Of a stretch of DNA of 18,135 nt, positions 1 through 7,103 are shown piece after piece; position 1 is the stretch's first letter, and each line of letters begins with the position of its first letter. The notes below the pieces were generated by a model. It worked only from the letters and a program-made list of their open reading frames with translations, was not told the origin of the DNA and made no database searches. The DNA comes from JAIVJN01 sp036732565 (GTDB lineage Bacteria; Acidobacteriota; Vicinamibacteria; Vicinamibacterales; UBA2999), in assembly GCA_036732565.1 (NCBI GenBank), contig DAINCF010000080.1:1-18135 (forward strand), in the 5' to 3' direction. The position numbers and the translations under genes are program-made.

Positions 1-2
1 GG

Positions 3-1268
3 CTGACCGCAGCGCGGTCAGCCCGCCCGCTGTTGCGGGTCGGCGGGCGCAGCCCCGACCGCCTCACGCATCGGATCGGACGTGGAGGGCCGCTCCTCGC
101 CGTTCAGGTCGCGCTGGCGTTCACATTGATCGTGGTGGCGGGACTGCTCGGGCACAGCTTGTATCGATTGAGTCGCATCGACGTGGGCTTCGTGCCCGAT
201 GGTTTGGCTGTGATGTCTCTCTCCTTCTCTGGAGCCGCTTATTCATCCAGCGCGCGTCCGGGAGCCCATCGGCCGCAGGACATTACTCGGCGCCTGCTGG
301 ACGCGCTGCAGGCCCATCAGTTGTCGGCGGCCGCGGCGGACCTGGGCCCAACGGCGCGGAGCGCCCGCTATCGCATCCGAGTCGACGCGCAGGAGCAGGA
401 AGAACAGCGCGCTGCGGATACCTTGGTCCGCGCGGTGACCCCAGCGTACTTCGGGGTCATGGGGATTCGCCTGCTCGAGGGCCAGGGGCTTGCGGAGACC
501 GACACCGAGGCCACGCCGAAACGACTCCTCGTCAATCAGACGTTCGTCCATCGGCACTTTGGCGGACGTAGTCCGGTTGGGCGTCGCGTCGATCTCCATG
601 CCGGCGGGAGGGGGGCTGCCGAGCCGATCGAATGGTACGAAATCGTGGGCGTCGTGGCCGACACCCGGAATAGCGGCGCCGAGCGGCCCGCGGCGCCCGA
701 AGTCTTTGTGCCCTACTACCAATGGGCGTGGAACGACGTCGTGCTGGTCGTCCGTGCCGACGCGGCACGGTTTGAGACCGTGGCCGCTGTCATCGCGATG
801 CTGGAGCCAGGTCAGACGGATTCCACCGTCGTGCCGATGCCTCAATTGCTCGCCGCGACCTACACGGACGCGCGTGTCCAAACGGCGCTCGTGGGGAGCT
901 TCGGGCTTGTTGCCCTCGTGCTGGCGGCGGTCGGCACGGGGGCGATGGTGGAGTGCGGCATCGCGCAGCGCACGAAGGAGATTGGTCTGCGTCTCGCCCT
1001 CGGCGCAAGTCGCCTCGACATTTGCCGGCTGGTGATTCACGACACGCTGGGACCGATTGCCGTGGGCGGCATCGGTGGCATCATCACCGCGCTCGCCTTG
1101 GGACGGGTGCTGACCTCTCTGCTGTTCCACGTGGACGGCCATGACGGAAGCACATGGCTTGCCGCGTTCGTGGCGTTGGGGCTGTTCATCGGGGCAGCGA
1201 TCGCGCTCCCGTTGTGGCGGATCGTTCGCCTTCAACCCCATGAAGCCTTGCGCTATGCGGAGGAGTGA
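3..1268 (+). CDS. ADOP/MacB-type ABC transporter permease, 3' part (5' end outside window)
   Basis: This is the C-terminal part of a FtsX/MacB-like permease of the acidobacterial ADOP type, an inner-membrane protein usually involved in export or envelope stress. The frame is open to the left edge, so the TTG at 33 is not a convincing start and the gene is 5'-truncated by the window. One membrane segment (LLAVQVALAFTLIVVAGLL) precedes a long extracytoplasmic domain with the MacB periplasmic-core pattern (LLEGQG, VGVVADTR). The terminal FtsX domain has three hydrophobic segments and the diagnostic motif QRTKEIGLRLALGAS. The C-terminus VRLQPHEALRYAEE is the typical ADOP ending. No ATPase gene is visible, as expected for orphan permeases. 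A PadR gene lies 3 kb away; in this phylum PadR and ADOP genes are often neighbours, but a regulatory link here is only inferred. Confidence 0.9.
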   Translation: MTAARSARPLLRVGGRSPDRLTHRIGRGGPLLAVQVALAFTLIVVAGLLGHSLYRLSRIDVGFVPDGLAVMSLSFSGAAYSSSARPGAHRPQDITRRLLDALQAHQLSAAAADLGPTARSARYRIRVDAQEQEEQRAADTLVRAVTPAYFGVMGIRLLEGQGLAETDTEATPKRLLVNQTFVHRHFGGRSPVGRRVDLHAGGRGAAEPIEWYEIVGVVADTRNSGAERPAAPEVFVPYYQWAWNDVVLVVRADAARFETVAAVIAMLEPGQTDSTVVPMPQLLAATYTDARVQTALVGSFGLVALVLAAVGTGAMVECGIAQRTKEIGLRLALGASRLDICRLVIHDTLGPIAVGGIGGIITALALGRVLTSLLFHVDGHDGSTWLAAFVALGLFIGAAIALPLWRIVRLQPHEALRYAEE

Positions 1269-1741
1269 CCACGCTGGCGAATTGTCACGCGTCCGCACCG
1301 GCGCAGGCCTGCGGCTGCGTTCCCGACCTGCGGCACCTCGTCCGACATCGCCGTGAGCCACGATCACCTGGTGCGGCGGCTCGTGGCTGTTCCCACAGCA
1401 TTACTGCGTTAACGAAATGCAGGACGACGGTGTTGACCCATGCGCCGAAGCAGCGACGGTTCGGCACGCAGTGATCTGGGATCGCAATCGTGCGGAGTCG
1501 ATCATTCGCGTTCGCCTGCGCGATCGTGCGGATCGACGGCACGGCGATCGGTGACGAAGTGGCCCTGGAGCTGCGGACAGGCGCACCCGGGCGCGATGCC
1601 GTCACGAATGAGGGCTTTTCTTGCGCAAGCGTTCCGCGTCAGGGTTGGAGAGGCCAGCGGAATGAGGAATCCTGCAGCGTGCCCCAACATGTGGCGATGA
1701 CGGACGAGGCGTACTGTTTCTCGCCCGAGCAGCGACACGGA
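1269..1741. other. About 470 bases without a recognisable gene
   Basis: This stretch lies between the permease stop and the leftward membrane-protein gene. Reading frames on both strands are open in places but give low-complexity Arg/Ala/Pro-rich translations without recognisable domains, plausible Shine-Dalgarno sites or membrane segments. I see no RNA gene, array or transposase remnant that I can defend. Confidence 0.4.
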
Positions 1742-1761
1742 GGTTCGCTAGTCAGCGAACC
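1742..1761 (-). terminator. Hairpin overlapping the stop codon of the three-helix membrane protein
   Basis: GGTTCGCT-AGTC-AGCGAACC is a perfect 8-bp stem with a 4-base loop. On the minus strand the TAG stop (1750-1748) sits at the loop/3'-stem boundary. No T-tract follows, so it may be a weak terminator or an mRNA 3'-end stabiliser rather than a classical intrinsic terminator. Confidence 0.45.
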
Positions 1762-2134
1762 AGTACAAGAAATGCCCAGGGTCGTACCTCGTGATTGTGA
1801 AGATCACCACCTGGAGCGCGATGGCCAGGGCAAGAGCGTGTCGCCCACCGGCCGCCTTCGTGTCGCGCGGCGAGAGCACCGTCATCAGCAGGAGGGTGAG
1901 CGTCCCCGCGACCGCCACATGCAGGCCCAGCGCGACGGCCAGGTGATGCACGGTGAAGCTGAGGTCTTTGGGATCAGGGTCGTACGGCACGGGCCATCGG
2001 CCCAAGGCGAGGCGCGCGCGCAGGACGAAGACCCAGAACAGGCTATACCAGAGGGCTGGACACACCGCGAGCAGCCACAAGACGCACCGTAGCGCGACTG
2101 ACGACCCGCGTGTGTTCGGCATCACAACCGACAT
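1748..2134 (-). CDS. Small three-helix membrane protein, unknown function
   Basis: This 128-residue protein has three strong hydrophobic segments, roughly at residues 14-38, 64-88 and 100-115. Between the first two lies a polar segment GRWPVPYDPDPKDLSF; this type of motif recurs in small uncharacterised bacterial membrane proteins, though I cannot name a family. Hydrophobic segments alternating with a conserved-looking polar loop argue that it is real and not a shadow of the antisense frame. The start is the first ATG after an in-frame stop; a GGAGG lies about 20 bases upstream, which is too far to be convincing, and Met5 (2122) is an alternative. It is read in the same direction as the propeller gene upstream, about 160 bases away. 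Its stop is embedded in a hairpin. Confidence 0.7.
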   Translation of the reverse strand: MSVVMPNTRGSSVALRCVLWLLAVCPALWYSLFWVFVLRARLALGRWPVPYDPDPKDLSFTVHHLAVALGLHVAVAGTLTLLLMTVLSPRDTKAAGGRHALALAIALQVVIFTITRYDPGHFLYWFAD

Positions 2135-2297
2135 CGACGCACCGACATTAACAGCCTCCGACGCGATTCAGGACCAGTGACAAGGCGTCGCGCAGTCATG
2201 GACCAGCCCGATGCAGTGCCATACCGCACGTCGATACACGAACGGAGGAGCACGAGGAAGAGCCCCCATCCGCGTATCGACGCATGGCGCACGAGCG

Positions 2298-3641
2298 TTA
2301 CGGCACGACGACTTGGACCTCTTGAGAGGCGCCGCTGGTGCCGAGGCTGTTCAGACTGCGGACGCGCACATAGTAGGTGCCGGCCGGTACGCCCTCGACG
2401 ACGAGGTGCGGATCGTTCACTCGGATGGTCGCGACGGTGGTGCGACCGGGGCCCACCCCCGCGCCGAGCTCGTACTGCGTCGCGCCAAACGACGCCTGCC
2501 AGGTCAGCGTCACACGTCCCCCGACGACCGCCGCGGTGAGTGCCGACGGCGGCGCCGGCTCCGTCGTGCGAATCAGGTTCGCGGTGCACGCGCCATTCCC
2601 GAGTGTATTCGTCGTCCGCACGGTCCGGAGCAGTCGACCTGTATCCGTATGTAGGGCATGAACCTGCGACTCGCAGACAGCGCGATCCGCGAACCGCGTG
2701 GCCAGACTCTCCAGCACGAAGATCGTGGCGCTTACGCCGCTCACATCGAGATCGCTCGATCGGGTGGTGCCACTGGTCTGCGCCGGCGGCGGCGGCGGAA
2801 GCTGAGGTACAGGGGCGCTGCCAAGGAAGGTCAACGAATCCGCGGCGAAGGCGGCGATGACCCCGGTGCCACCGGTGACGAACCGGTTCCGCCGTTCGTC
2901 TAGCTGGCCGAGTTCCAGTGTGGTGTTGCTTGCAGCCAGCGTTCCCGTGGCCACATCGAAGGCAAACGTACCGCGACCAGCAACGTTCACGAAGAGCCGA
3001 GTGCCCGCCGTATCCACCGACAGCTTTACGCCAAACGCAGACTCGAGGACATACGCCGGCGAGATATCGAGTGTGTTGATCAGCACCCCTGTGGCGGCCT
3101 GGATCACGTCGACATCGTGGAAGGTCTGGCTCGATGGCGGGGTTGTCGGTCTGCGTTTCGCCACGAACAGGCGATCGCTCGCAGACGCGTACGTGATCGG
3201 CCCCAGCATCGACGCCGGTCCCAGGTCCACGAAATGCACACGCCCTGATCGTGCGTCCGCCACGAGGACGCTCGCCGCCAGACCCGCGCCTCCCGAGACA
3301 ACCAATCGGGCCGCCCCATCGGTGCCAACGATCTGGTCGGCGCCGAACCCGGGAAACGTGAATCGCTGGACCGTACCGCTGCGGGTGTCGAGGAGCAGCA
3401 CCGCCCCACGCGCCGCCCAGGCGAGCTGCGTGCCGCCGCCGAACGTCACAATACGGGTGTCGTCCGGATCGATCGCCTCTAAGGGCAGGCGGTGAAGCAC
3501 GGCGCCGAGTGAGGCGAGTCGCAAATCGAGTTCAACGATTTCCGACTCCATGCGCGCGAACAGCCGTTGCTGCGCAAACGTTGGCACCGCCGCGGTGAGG
3601 AGAATCAGACACACGCCTATTGAGAGAAGTACACGCTGCAC
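2298..3641 (-). CDS. Secreted beta-propeller-like protein with C-terminal fibronectin type III domain
   Basis: This is a 447-residue exported protein. The N-terminus MQRVLLSIGVCLILLTAAVP with cleavage near TFA-QQ is a good signal peptide. Residues about 25-290 form repeated segments in which a strand with 'DTRSG', 'DARSG', 'QAATG' or 'DVATG' turns recurs (LLLDTRSGTVQRF, VADARSGRVHFVDL, FAFDVATGTLAAS), the pattern of YncE/quinoprotein-like beta-propellers. A proline-rich linker (PQLPPPPPAQTSG) follows, then a two-cysteine segment. The end is a fibronectin III domain from about residue 362 (PPSALTAAVVGGRVTLTW ... YYVRVRSLNSLG). The start is chosen at GTG 3641 because GGAGG (3651-3647) sits 5 bases before it. 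An ATG 12 bases upstream at 3653 would put the ribosome site inside the gene. The ligand or binding partner is unknown. It lies downstream of a PadR-like operator and a small ORF on the same strand. Confidence 0.85.
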   Translation of the reverse strand: MQRVLLSIGVCLILLTAAVPTFAQQRLFARMESEIVELDLRLASLGAVLHRLPLEAIDPDDTRIVTFGGGTQLAWAARGAVLLLDTRSGTVQRFTFPGFGADQIVGTDGAARLVVSGGAGLAASVLVADARSGRVHFVDLGPASMLGPITYASASDRLFVAKRRPTTPPSSQTFHDVDVIQAATGVLINTLDISPAYVLESAFGVKLSVDTAGTRLFVNVAGRGTFAFDVATGTLAASNTTLELGQLDERRNRFVTGGTGVIAAFAADSLTFLGSAPVPQLPPPPPAQTSGTTRSSDLDVSGVSATIFVLESLATRFADRAVCESQVHALHTDTGRLLRTVRTTNTLGNGACTANLIRTTEPAPPSALTAAVVGGRVTLTWQASFGATQYELGAGVGPGRTTVATIRVNDPHLVVEGVPAGTYYVRVRSLNSLGTSGASQEVQVVVP

Positions 3642-3772
3642 GTCAACCTCCATTGTGTGAACGTCGCGCGCGGGAGCAGAACGCGCGAGGCCACAGTCGC
3701 GTTGGCAAGTTCGATACCAGTCGTTGCTGTCGTGTTGATCGGTCCGAGGGATGAATCGCGCGGCGCGCTGTG

Positions 3773-3919
3773 TCAGACCGAACGCGGTGGGAGTGGTCGC
3801 TCACACCACAGTGCCCAATCGGCCGCGAGCACCGGTAGGCGGATCTCGATTGATGTGTTGGTCTCAACGCCGACGTTGCCGCCACGAAGAGGCCCAACGA
3901 TCGGAGTCACGCGCGCCAT
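3773..3919 (-). CDS. 48-residue small ORF, possible remnant of an Ig-like (Big_5-type) domain
   Basis: The ATG at 3919 has a perfect GGAGG (3931-3927) 7 bases upstream, and a CATAG-N5-CTATG inverted repeat lies about 40 bases upstream of the start. The segment GGNVGVETNTSIEIRLPV resembles the first strands of bacterial Ig-like Big_5 domains (typically GAxGVxxNxxIxIxF), which are common in secreted acidobacterial proteins, but there is no signal peptide and the frame ends soon after. It may be a true small protein, the 5' stub of a broken gene, or a leader ORF for the propeller gene that begins about 130 bases downstream. I judge this from the start signal and one motif only. Confidence 0.4.
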   Translation of the reverse strand: MARVTPIVGPLRGGNVGVETNTSIEIRLPVLAADWALWCERPLPPRSV

Positions 3920-3955
3920 CTGTGCACCTCCATGAGAACGCGGGCTTGAGGTTAC

Positions 3956-3970
3956 CATAGACAAACTATG
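3956..3970. promoter_or_regulatory. Candidate PadR operator 1 (CATAG-N5-CTATG)
   Basis: CATAGACAAACTATG has 5-bp inverted arms with a 5-base spacer. It shares both arms, the spacing and total length with the repeat upstream of the PadR gene at 4798-4812. It lies upstream of the leftward small ORF and propeller gene, so it is a plausible second target of the same regulator. The link is inferred from the shared sequence. Confidence 0.5.
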
Positions 3971-4292
3971 CCAACACGGCGTTCGTCCCTGGTGTCTGTT
4001 GGTGATCCCCAGGTGGATGTTCGGCGCTGGACGCACCGCGGCACGAGGAAGGCAGATCACAGCGCTCCTCTCGTGCGCCGCGCTGCTGACCGGTATCGAG
4101 GTGCTCAACAGCGGTGGACGACGCGCTGCGCTCAGAGGCGATGCGCGCGGCGGTGAGCAAGACGGCTGCGAGTGTGAGGCGTGAATACGATCCCGGCGAG
4201 TGTCCCCGGGTTCGCCGGCATCGTGGTGGGTGCGGTCCTGCTGCTCGATAGCGTCCTGGCATCCGTAGGCGCGGAGACGGACGACGTGTGGT
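3971..4292. other. About 320 bases without a recognisable gene downstream of PadR
   Basis: In related loci a permease gene often follows PadR on the same strand, but none can be read here. A leftward frame has a short hydrophobic stretch (LTLAAVLLTAARIA) that faintly recalls the start of an ADOP membrane segment, without further support. No terminator or RNA gene is evident. Confidence 0.35.
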
Positions 4293-4622
4293 CTAGGTGG
4301 CTTCGATGACGCGCGTGATCGCCTGGGTCACTCGTCTGAACTTTTGCGTTTCTGCCCCCATCTGTTTGCGGCCCGCCGGCGTCAGCTTGTAATACCGCGC
4401 GCGTCGGTTTCCGGCCGTCACGCCCCAGCGGGCCTCCACCCATCCCTTGACCAGCATCCGCTGCAATCCGGGATACAACGATCCCTCTTCGATGGTGAGC
4501 ACATCCGAGGACAGGCGCTCGATCGCTTCGGCAATCTCGTAGCCATGCATTTCCTTCGCCCGAACGAGGGTGCGCAAAATCAGCAACTCCAACGTGCCAG
4601 GCGGAATCTCATCTCGAGGCAC
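4293..4622 (-). CDS. PadR family transcriptional regulator
   Basis: This is a winged-helix repressor of about 109 residues. PadR proteins bind inverted-repeat operators as dimers and often respond to small molecules or envelope stress. The family signature is complete: PPGTLELLILRTL (helix 1), MHGYEIAEAIERLS (helix 2), LTIEEGSLYPGLQRMLVKGW (recognition region), then the wing RRARYYKLTPAGRKQM and a short C-terminal helix. It belongs to the short PadR-s1-like class common beside ADOP permeases. The GTG at 4622 is preferred because GGAGG (4631-4627) lies 4 bases before it, the spacing seen at other genes here; ATG 4634 has no upstream site but adds only four residues. A CATAG-N5-CTATG palindrome about 175 bases upstream suggests autoregulation. 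Confidence 0.92.
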   Translation of the reverse strand: MPRDEIPPGTLELLILRTLVRAKEMHGYEIAEAIERLSSDVLTIEEGSLYPGLQRMLVKGWVEARWGVTAGNRRARYYKLTPAGRKQMGAETQKFRRVTQAITRVIEAT

Positions 4623-4797
4623 GGCCCCTCCCATGTCGCGGGGACAGACGACGAAGACACGTAAGACGCGGACGTTGGACCCCGGCGAGCGAACGCCAGA
4701 TGGGCGGCGCTGCAGCGGTCGCTGGTGCTGCGTGGGCGTCGGACGCAACCGCCCCAGAACGGCCGACGCGCAGATGTTGACGAGTCCCTACTACGAG

Positions 4798-4812
4798 CAT
4801 AGATTATCTATG
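4798..4812. promoter_or_regulatory. Candidate PadR operator 2 / promoter of the PadR gene
   Basis: CATAGATTATCTATG is a perfect 7-bp inverted repeat around one central base and contains the same CATAG-N5-CTATG arms as the site at 3956-3970. On the minus strand it contains GATAAT, a plausible -10 element reading toward the PadR gene, so repressor binding would block the promoter. I could not find a convincing -35. Confidence 0.55.
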
Positions 4813-4858
4813 TCACCGAGACATTGAGATCGCTCAGAGGCCAGCGAGCCTCGTCGGT

Positions 4859-5345
4859 CTATCGTTGGTCGTGTCGATATGAAGCCTCATCCAACGTGCG
4901 CCTCAGCAACGCGCGGGGATCGCGTGGAGTGTAGCATGCCGCGTGATCCGCGGCGGCATTGCCTGACGCGAGGGTGGCCGCGCGCGTCCTGACGCTGGCG
5001 ACGAGATGGGGGTATCTGATGTACGGGGCGGTCGTGACGCAGATCGCGGAGCCGGGCGCCCTTCACGGCCGTGAGGAGGGCTCGTCGCTCGGTGGGTGAG
5101 CACGTGGGGATGGAGTCTTCATCGAGCGCCGCTAAATGGGATGCGCGATCGCGATGCACCGTCGCGCTGACCCGTCCATAGCGCAGTGCGTCGGCGTGCT
5201 GGATCCACTGCGCGACGTGTGCCCACGCGCGGTGGGTCCCAGGTGTGTGCCAGATGGCGGTCGAGGGGGGCGCCGTCAGGGGTGCCGCACGAGAGGCGGC
5301 GTCTTCATGCACCAGGTGTGACACGCCGGCGCCGTAAGGTGACAC
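4859..5345 (-). pseudogene. Unknown gene, apparently frameshifted near 5035-5065
   Basis: From the GTG at 5345 a frame reads SPYGAGVSHLVHEDAASRA ... TERRALLTAVKGARLRDL. From about 5035 the protein-like reading jumps by +1 into TAPYIRYPHLVASVRTRAA ... LLRRTLDEASYRHDQR, ending with TAG at 4861-4859. The original frame instead degenerates into Arg/Gln/Pro-rich sequence and stops at 4887. The second frame has more balanced composition and mostly G/C third positions. No family is recognised. It follows the 470-residue gene by 29 bases and would be the last gene of the leftward operon. A shorter intact gene ending at 4887 remains possible. Confidence 0.35.
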
Positions 5346-5374
5346 GAAGACGGGCGGGTCGGTGGCGTCGGCGT

Positions 5375-6787
5375 TCAGGGGTTGGGATCGGGATCGTGGG
5401 TGAGCGTCTTCAACGTCGTTGCGAGTGCGATATCAAACGGCACATAGCGCGCGATGGCACCGGCGCAGTTGTTGAGAGCCCAATCGTCTCCGTCTGCGCC
5501 ATTGTATTCGACGTACCAAATTGCGTCGGCCGTGATGATGAATGCGTCGCGCGTACGCCCATAGAGATCCAGGGTGATCATGTCTCCTTGCGGAAGCGTG
5601 ACGGACGTGGGGCAGATGCCGCGGTCGCGAATGTGTCGACGGATGTCGTCAATACGCGCGGACCGCGCGGCGCGGGCGCGTTGCGCCTCGCGCGTGCGCT
5701 CTTCGTGCTGTTCGAGCTGGGTGACTTCTTCTGGTGTGGCGTCACGGTAGTAACACTCGACGCCTAGATGCTCCTCATGTCCGAGGAGATGGGAGCCCGA
5801 GGCCGAGGGATCGGATTCGTGAATACGCCGGGTCTTCCCGTGAGCCGTCAGGACGAGTACTGTGCCGTACAGGCGGATGGGTACGTGGAGGTGGGGGACC
5901 TCTGCCAGAGGAAAGAGCAGGGTGTTCGGACGTGCCGCATCGACACGAGCCGCGCGAGTCCGCGCGGCTTCACGGTGAGCCGTCGATGTGGCCGCGTTGA
6001 GACGTGCCAGCAGGTCGGGTCTGGTCGCGATGCCGCGCGCCTGGCACTGCAGAATACCCTTGTGATAGACCTGGCCGCGGTTGGCGTGTTCCTCGACATA
6101 CGAGAGCCACCGCAGCAGGTCCGCGGTGGCGATCTCGGCAGCTCGGCGCGGCACCAGGGCGCGCGCTGCTTCTACACGTGCGACGAGATCAGGATGCGCC
6201 GCGAGGCCGAGTGTGTTGAGTGTCGCGAGACCGTGGTCGTAGAGGCGCCCATTGTTCGCGTGGTCTTCGACGTAGGACACCCAGCGCTGCAGATCGTCGA
6301 GCGCGGTGGTGTGCGCGGCCGCGGTGGCGGCCTGCGAAGCATGTGCGAAGAGTTGTCGGAGGCTTTTGGCTTTGGGGAATGGGATGTGCCACACGCGCGC
6401 CTCGGCGTCCCATCTGCCGAGGCGCGCGAGCCGTGTCCGGAGTTCCTCGACGTAGGGACCGCGCAGCTCGATGTCGTGGGTGCCGACTACACTGGTCCAG
6501 CCGCAAGGAAAGGCGACGCGTGCGAGTAGACTCGGTGCGGCGTCACGTGCTTCCTCGGCCGCGCGGCCGGCGCGTTCGACGTGGTCGATCGTCCTGTTCA
6601 CGGCGTCGGCGACGAGCGTGGGATATCGCCCGTCGAGCACATCTCGTTTGAACTGGCCAAGGCCCTGGCGTCCTTTCGCAAGGCTGTCGAAATGCTCCTC
6701 GGCGACTTTGCGAGCGAGCGTGGCCAGCGTGGGATCGTTCTGATAGATCGCAGGGTTCGAGAGATCCTCAATGCTGTAGCGTTTCAT
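5375..6787 (-). CDS. 470-residue protein with HARP-like motif and a tandem internal duplication, unknown function
   Basis: This is a soluble, charged protein with no signal peptide or membrane segment. Residues 1-90 are mostly helical. Residues about 104-148 (IELRGPYVEELRTRL, then GRWDAEARVWHIPFPKAKSL) match the 'lk.lG.rWd...r.W.iP' pattern of small HARP-like modules found in SMARCAL1-type and many plasmid-borne proteins; this is a similarity by eye. Residues 163-208 and 221-266 are a clear tandem repeat: LQRWVSYVEDHANNGRLYDH versus LLRWLSYVEEHANRGQVYHK, each followed by HPDLVARVEAA or RPDLLARLNAA, with a period of 58 residues. A charged helical stretch (351-390) precedes a compact C-terminal domain with AIWYVEYNGADGDDWALNNC. 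A 16-bp palindrome and large hairpins precede the gene. Its role is unknown. Confidence 0.8.
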   Translation of the reverse strand: MKRYSIEDLSNPAIYQNDPTLATLARKVAEEHFDSLAKGRQGLGQFKRDVLDGRYPTLVADAVNRTIDHVERAGRAAEEARDAAPSLLARVAFPCGWTSVVGTHDIELRGPYVEELRTRLARLGRWDAEARVWHIPFPKAKSLRQLFAHASQAATAAAHTTALDDLQRWVSYVEDHANNGRLYDHGLATLNTLGLAAHPDLVARVEAARALVPRRAAEIATADLLRWLSYVEEHANRGQVYHKGILQCQARGIATRPDLLARLNAATSTAHREAARTRAARVDAARPNTLLFPLAEVPHLHVPIRLYGTVLVLTAHGKTRRIHESDPSASGSHLLGHEEHLGVECYYRDATPEEVTQLEQHEERTREAQRARAARSARIDDIRRHIRDRGICPTSVTLPQGDMITLDLYGRTRDAFIITADAIWYVEYNGADGDDWALNNCAGAIARYVPFDIALATTLKTLTHDPDPNP

Positions 6788-6805
6788 GGCCGTGGTGCGT
6801 CAGAT

Positions 6806-6821
6806 CTGTGTCGTGACACAG
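6806..6821. promoter_or_regulatory. Inverted repeat just upstream of the 470-residue gene
   Basis: CTGTGTC-GT-GACACAG is a perfect 7-bp inverted repeat centred about 27 bases before the ATG at 6787, where no clear Shine-Dalgarno is seen. It could be an operator or an RNA hairpin controlling translation initiation; the sequence alone cannot decide. Confidence 0.4.
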
Positions 6822-6852
6822 GTGGGGAGCATGCGGAATCGACATGGTGAGC

Positions 6853-6957
6853 TCATGGCGGACGAGATGGGAGTCGTTCGCACGCTGCTGATGCTCCGTC
6901 GCGCGTTGGAAGGCGCGGTCGATCCTCTGGCGAGAGCATGCGCACGATGCGAAGCAT
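6853..6957 (-). CDS. 34-residue small ORF in the leader of the 470-residue gene
   Basis: The ATG at 6957 follows a perfect GGAGG (6968-6964) by 6 bases, better than the start signal of the large gene downstream. The product begins MLRIVRMLSPEDRPRLPTRD and is basic, with no recognised domain. It lies between a strong hairpin (6978-7024) and the palindrome at 6806-6821, so a leader-peptide role is possible. The support is only the start signal and position. Confidence 0.3.
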   Translation of the reverse strand: MLRIVRMLSPEDRPRLPTRDGASAACERLPSRPP

Positions 6958-6977
6958 GTGAGACCTCCGATGAGAAC

Positions 6978-7024
6978 AAGGGCGCTCGGCCCCGTCGTTC
7001 CCAACCGCCGGGGCCGAGGCCCTT
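6978..7024 (-). terminator. Strong hairpin between the Cse2-like gene and the 470-residue gene
   Basis: CTCGGCCCCG (6985-6994) pairs with CGGGGCCGAG (7009-7018), extended by AAGGGC/GCCCTT with a single bulged base, giving about a 16-bp stem and a 14-base loop. On the minus strand only GTTCTC follows rather than a T-run, so it may be an attenuator, processing site or partial terminator within the operon. Confidence 0.5.
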
Positions 7025-7054
7025 CTGAACCGGATCGTCGCATCGGGGATGAGT

Positions 7055-7074
7055 CTCGCCTTGAATGAGGCGAG
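7055..7074 (-). repeat. Second, smaller hairpin after the Cse2-like gene
   Basis: CTCGCCT-TGAATG-AGGCGAG is a perfect 7-bp stem with a 6-base loop, 30 bases past the stop codon of the Cse2-like gene. With the larger hairpin 30 bases further on it forms a structured intercistronic region. Confidence 0.45.
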
Positions 7075-7103
7075 GGCTTGCGGCCCGCCGTGACGGTCAC
7101 GAG

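Noticed and set aside
1490..2092. Rightward 200-codon open frame
   Set aside because: Its right half is antisense to the three-helix membrane protein, and its translation is charged low-complexity sequence with no domain or ribosome site.
3971..4292. Remnant of an ADOP permease downstream of PadR
   Set aside because: Only one short hydrophobic stretch resembles the family, and no conserved motif or continuous frame supports it.
5768..6529. Long rightward open frame opposite the 470-residue gene
   Set aside because: The leftward frame has repeats and recognisable motifs; the rightward frame is its high-GC antisense shadow.
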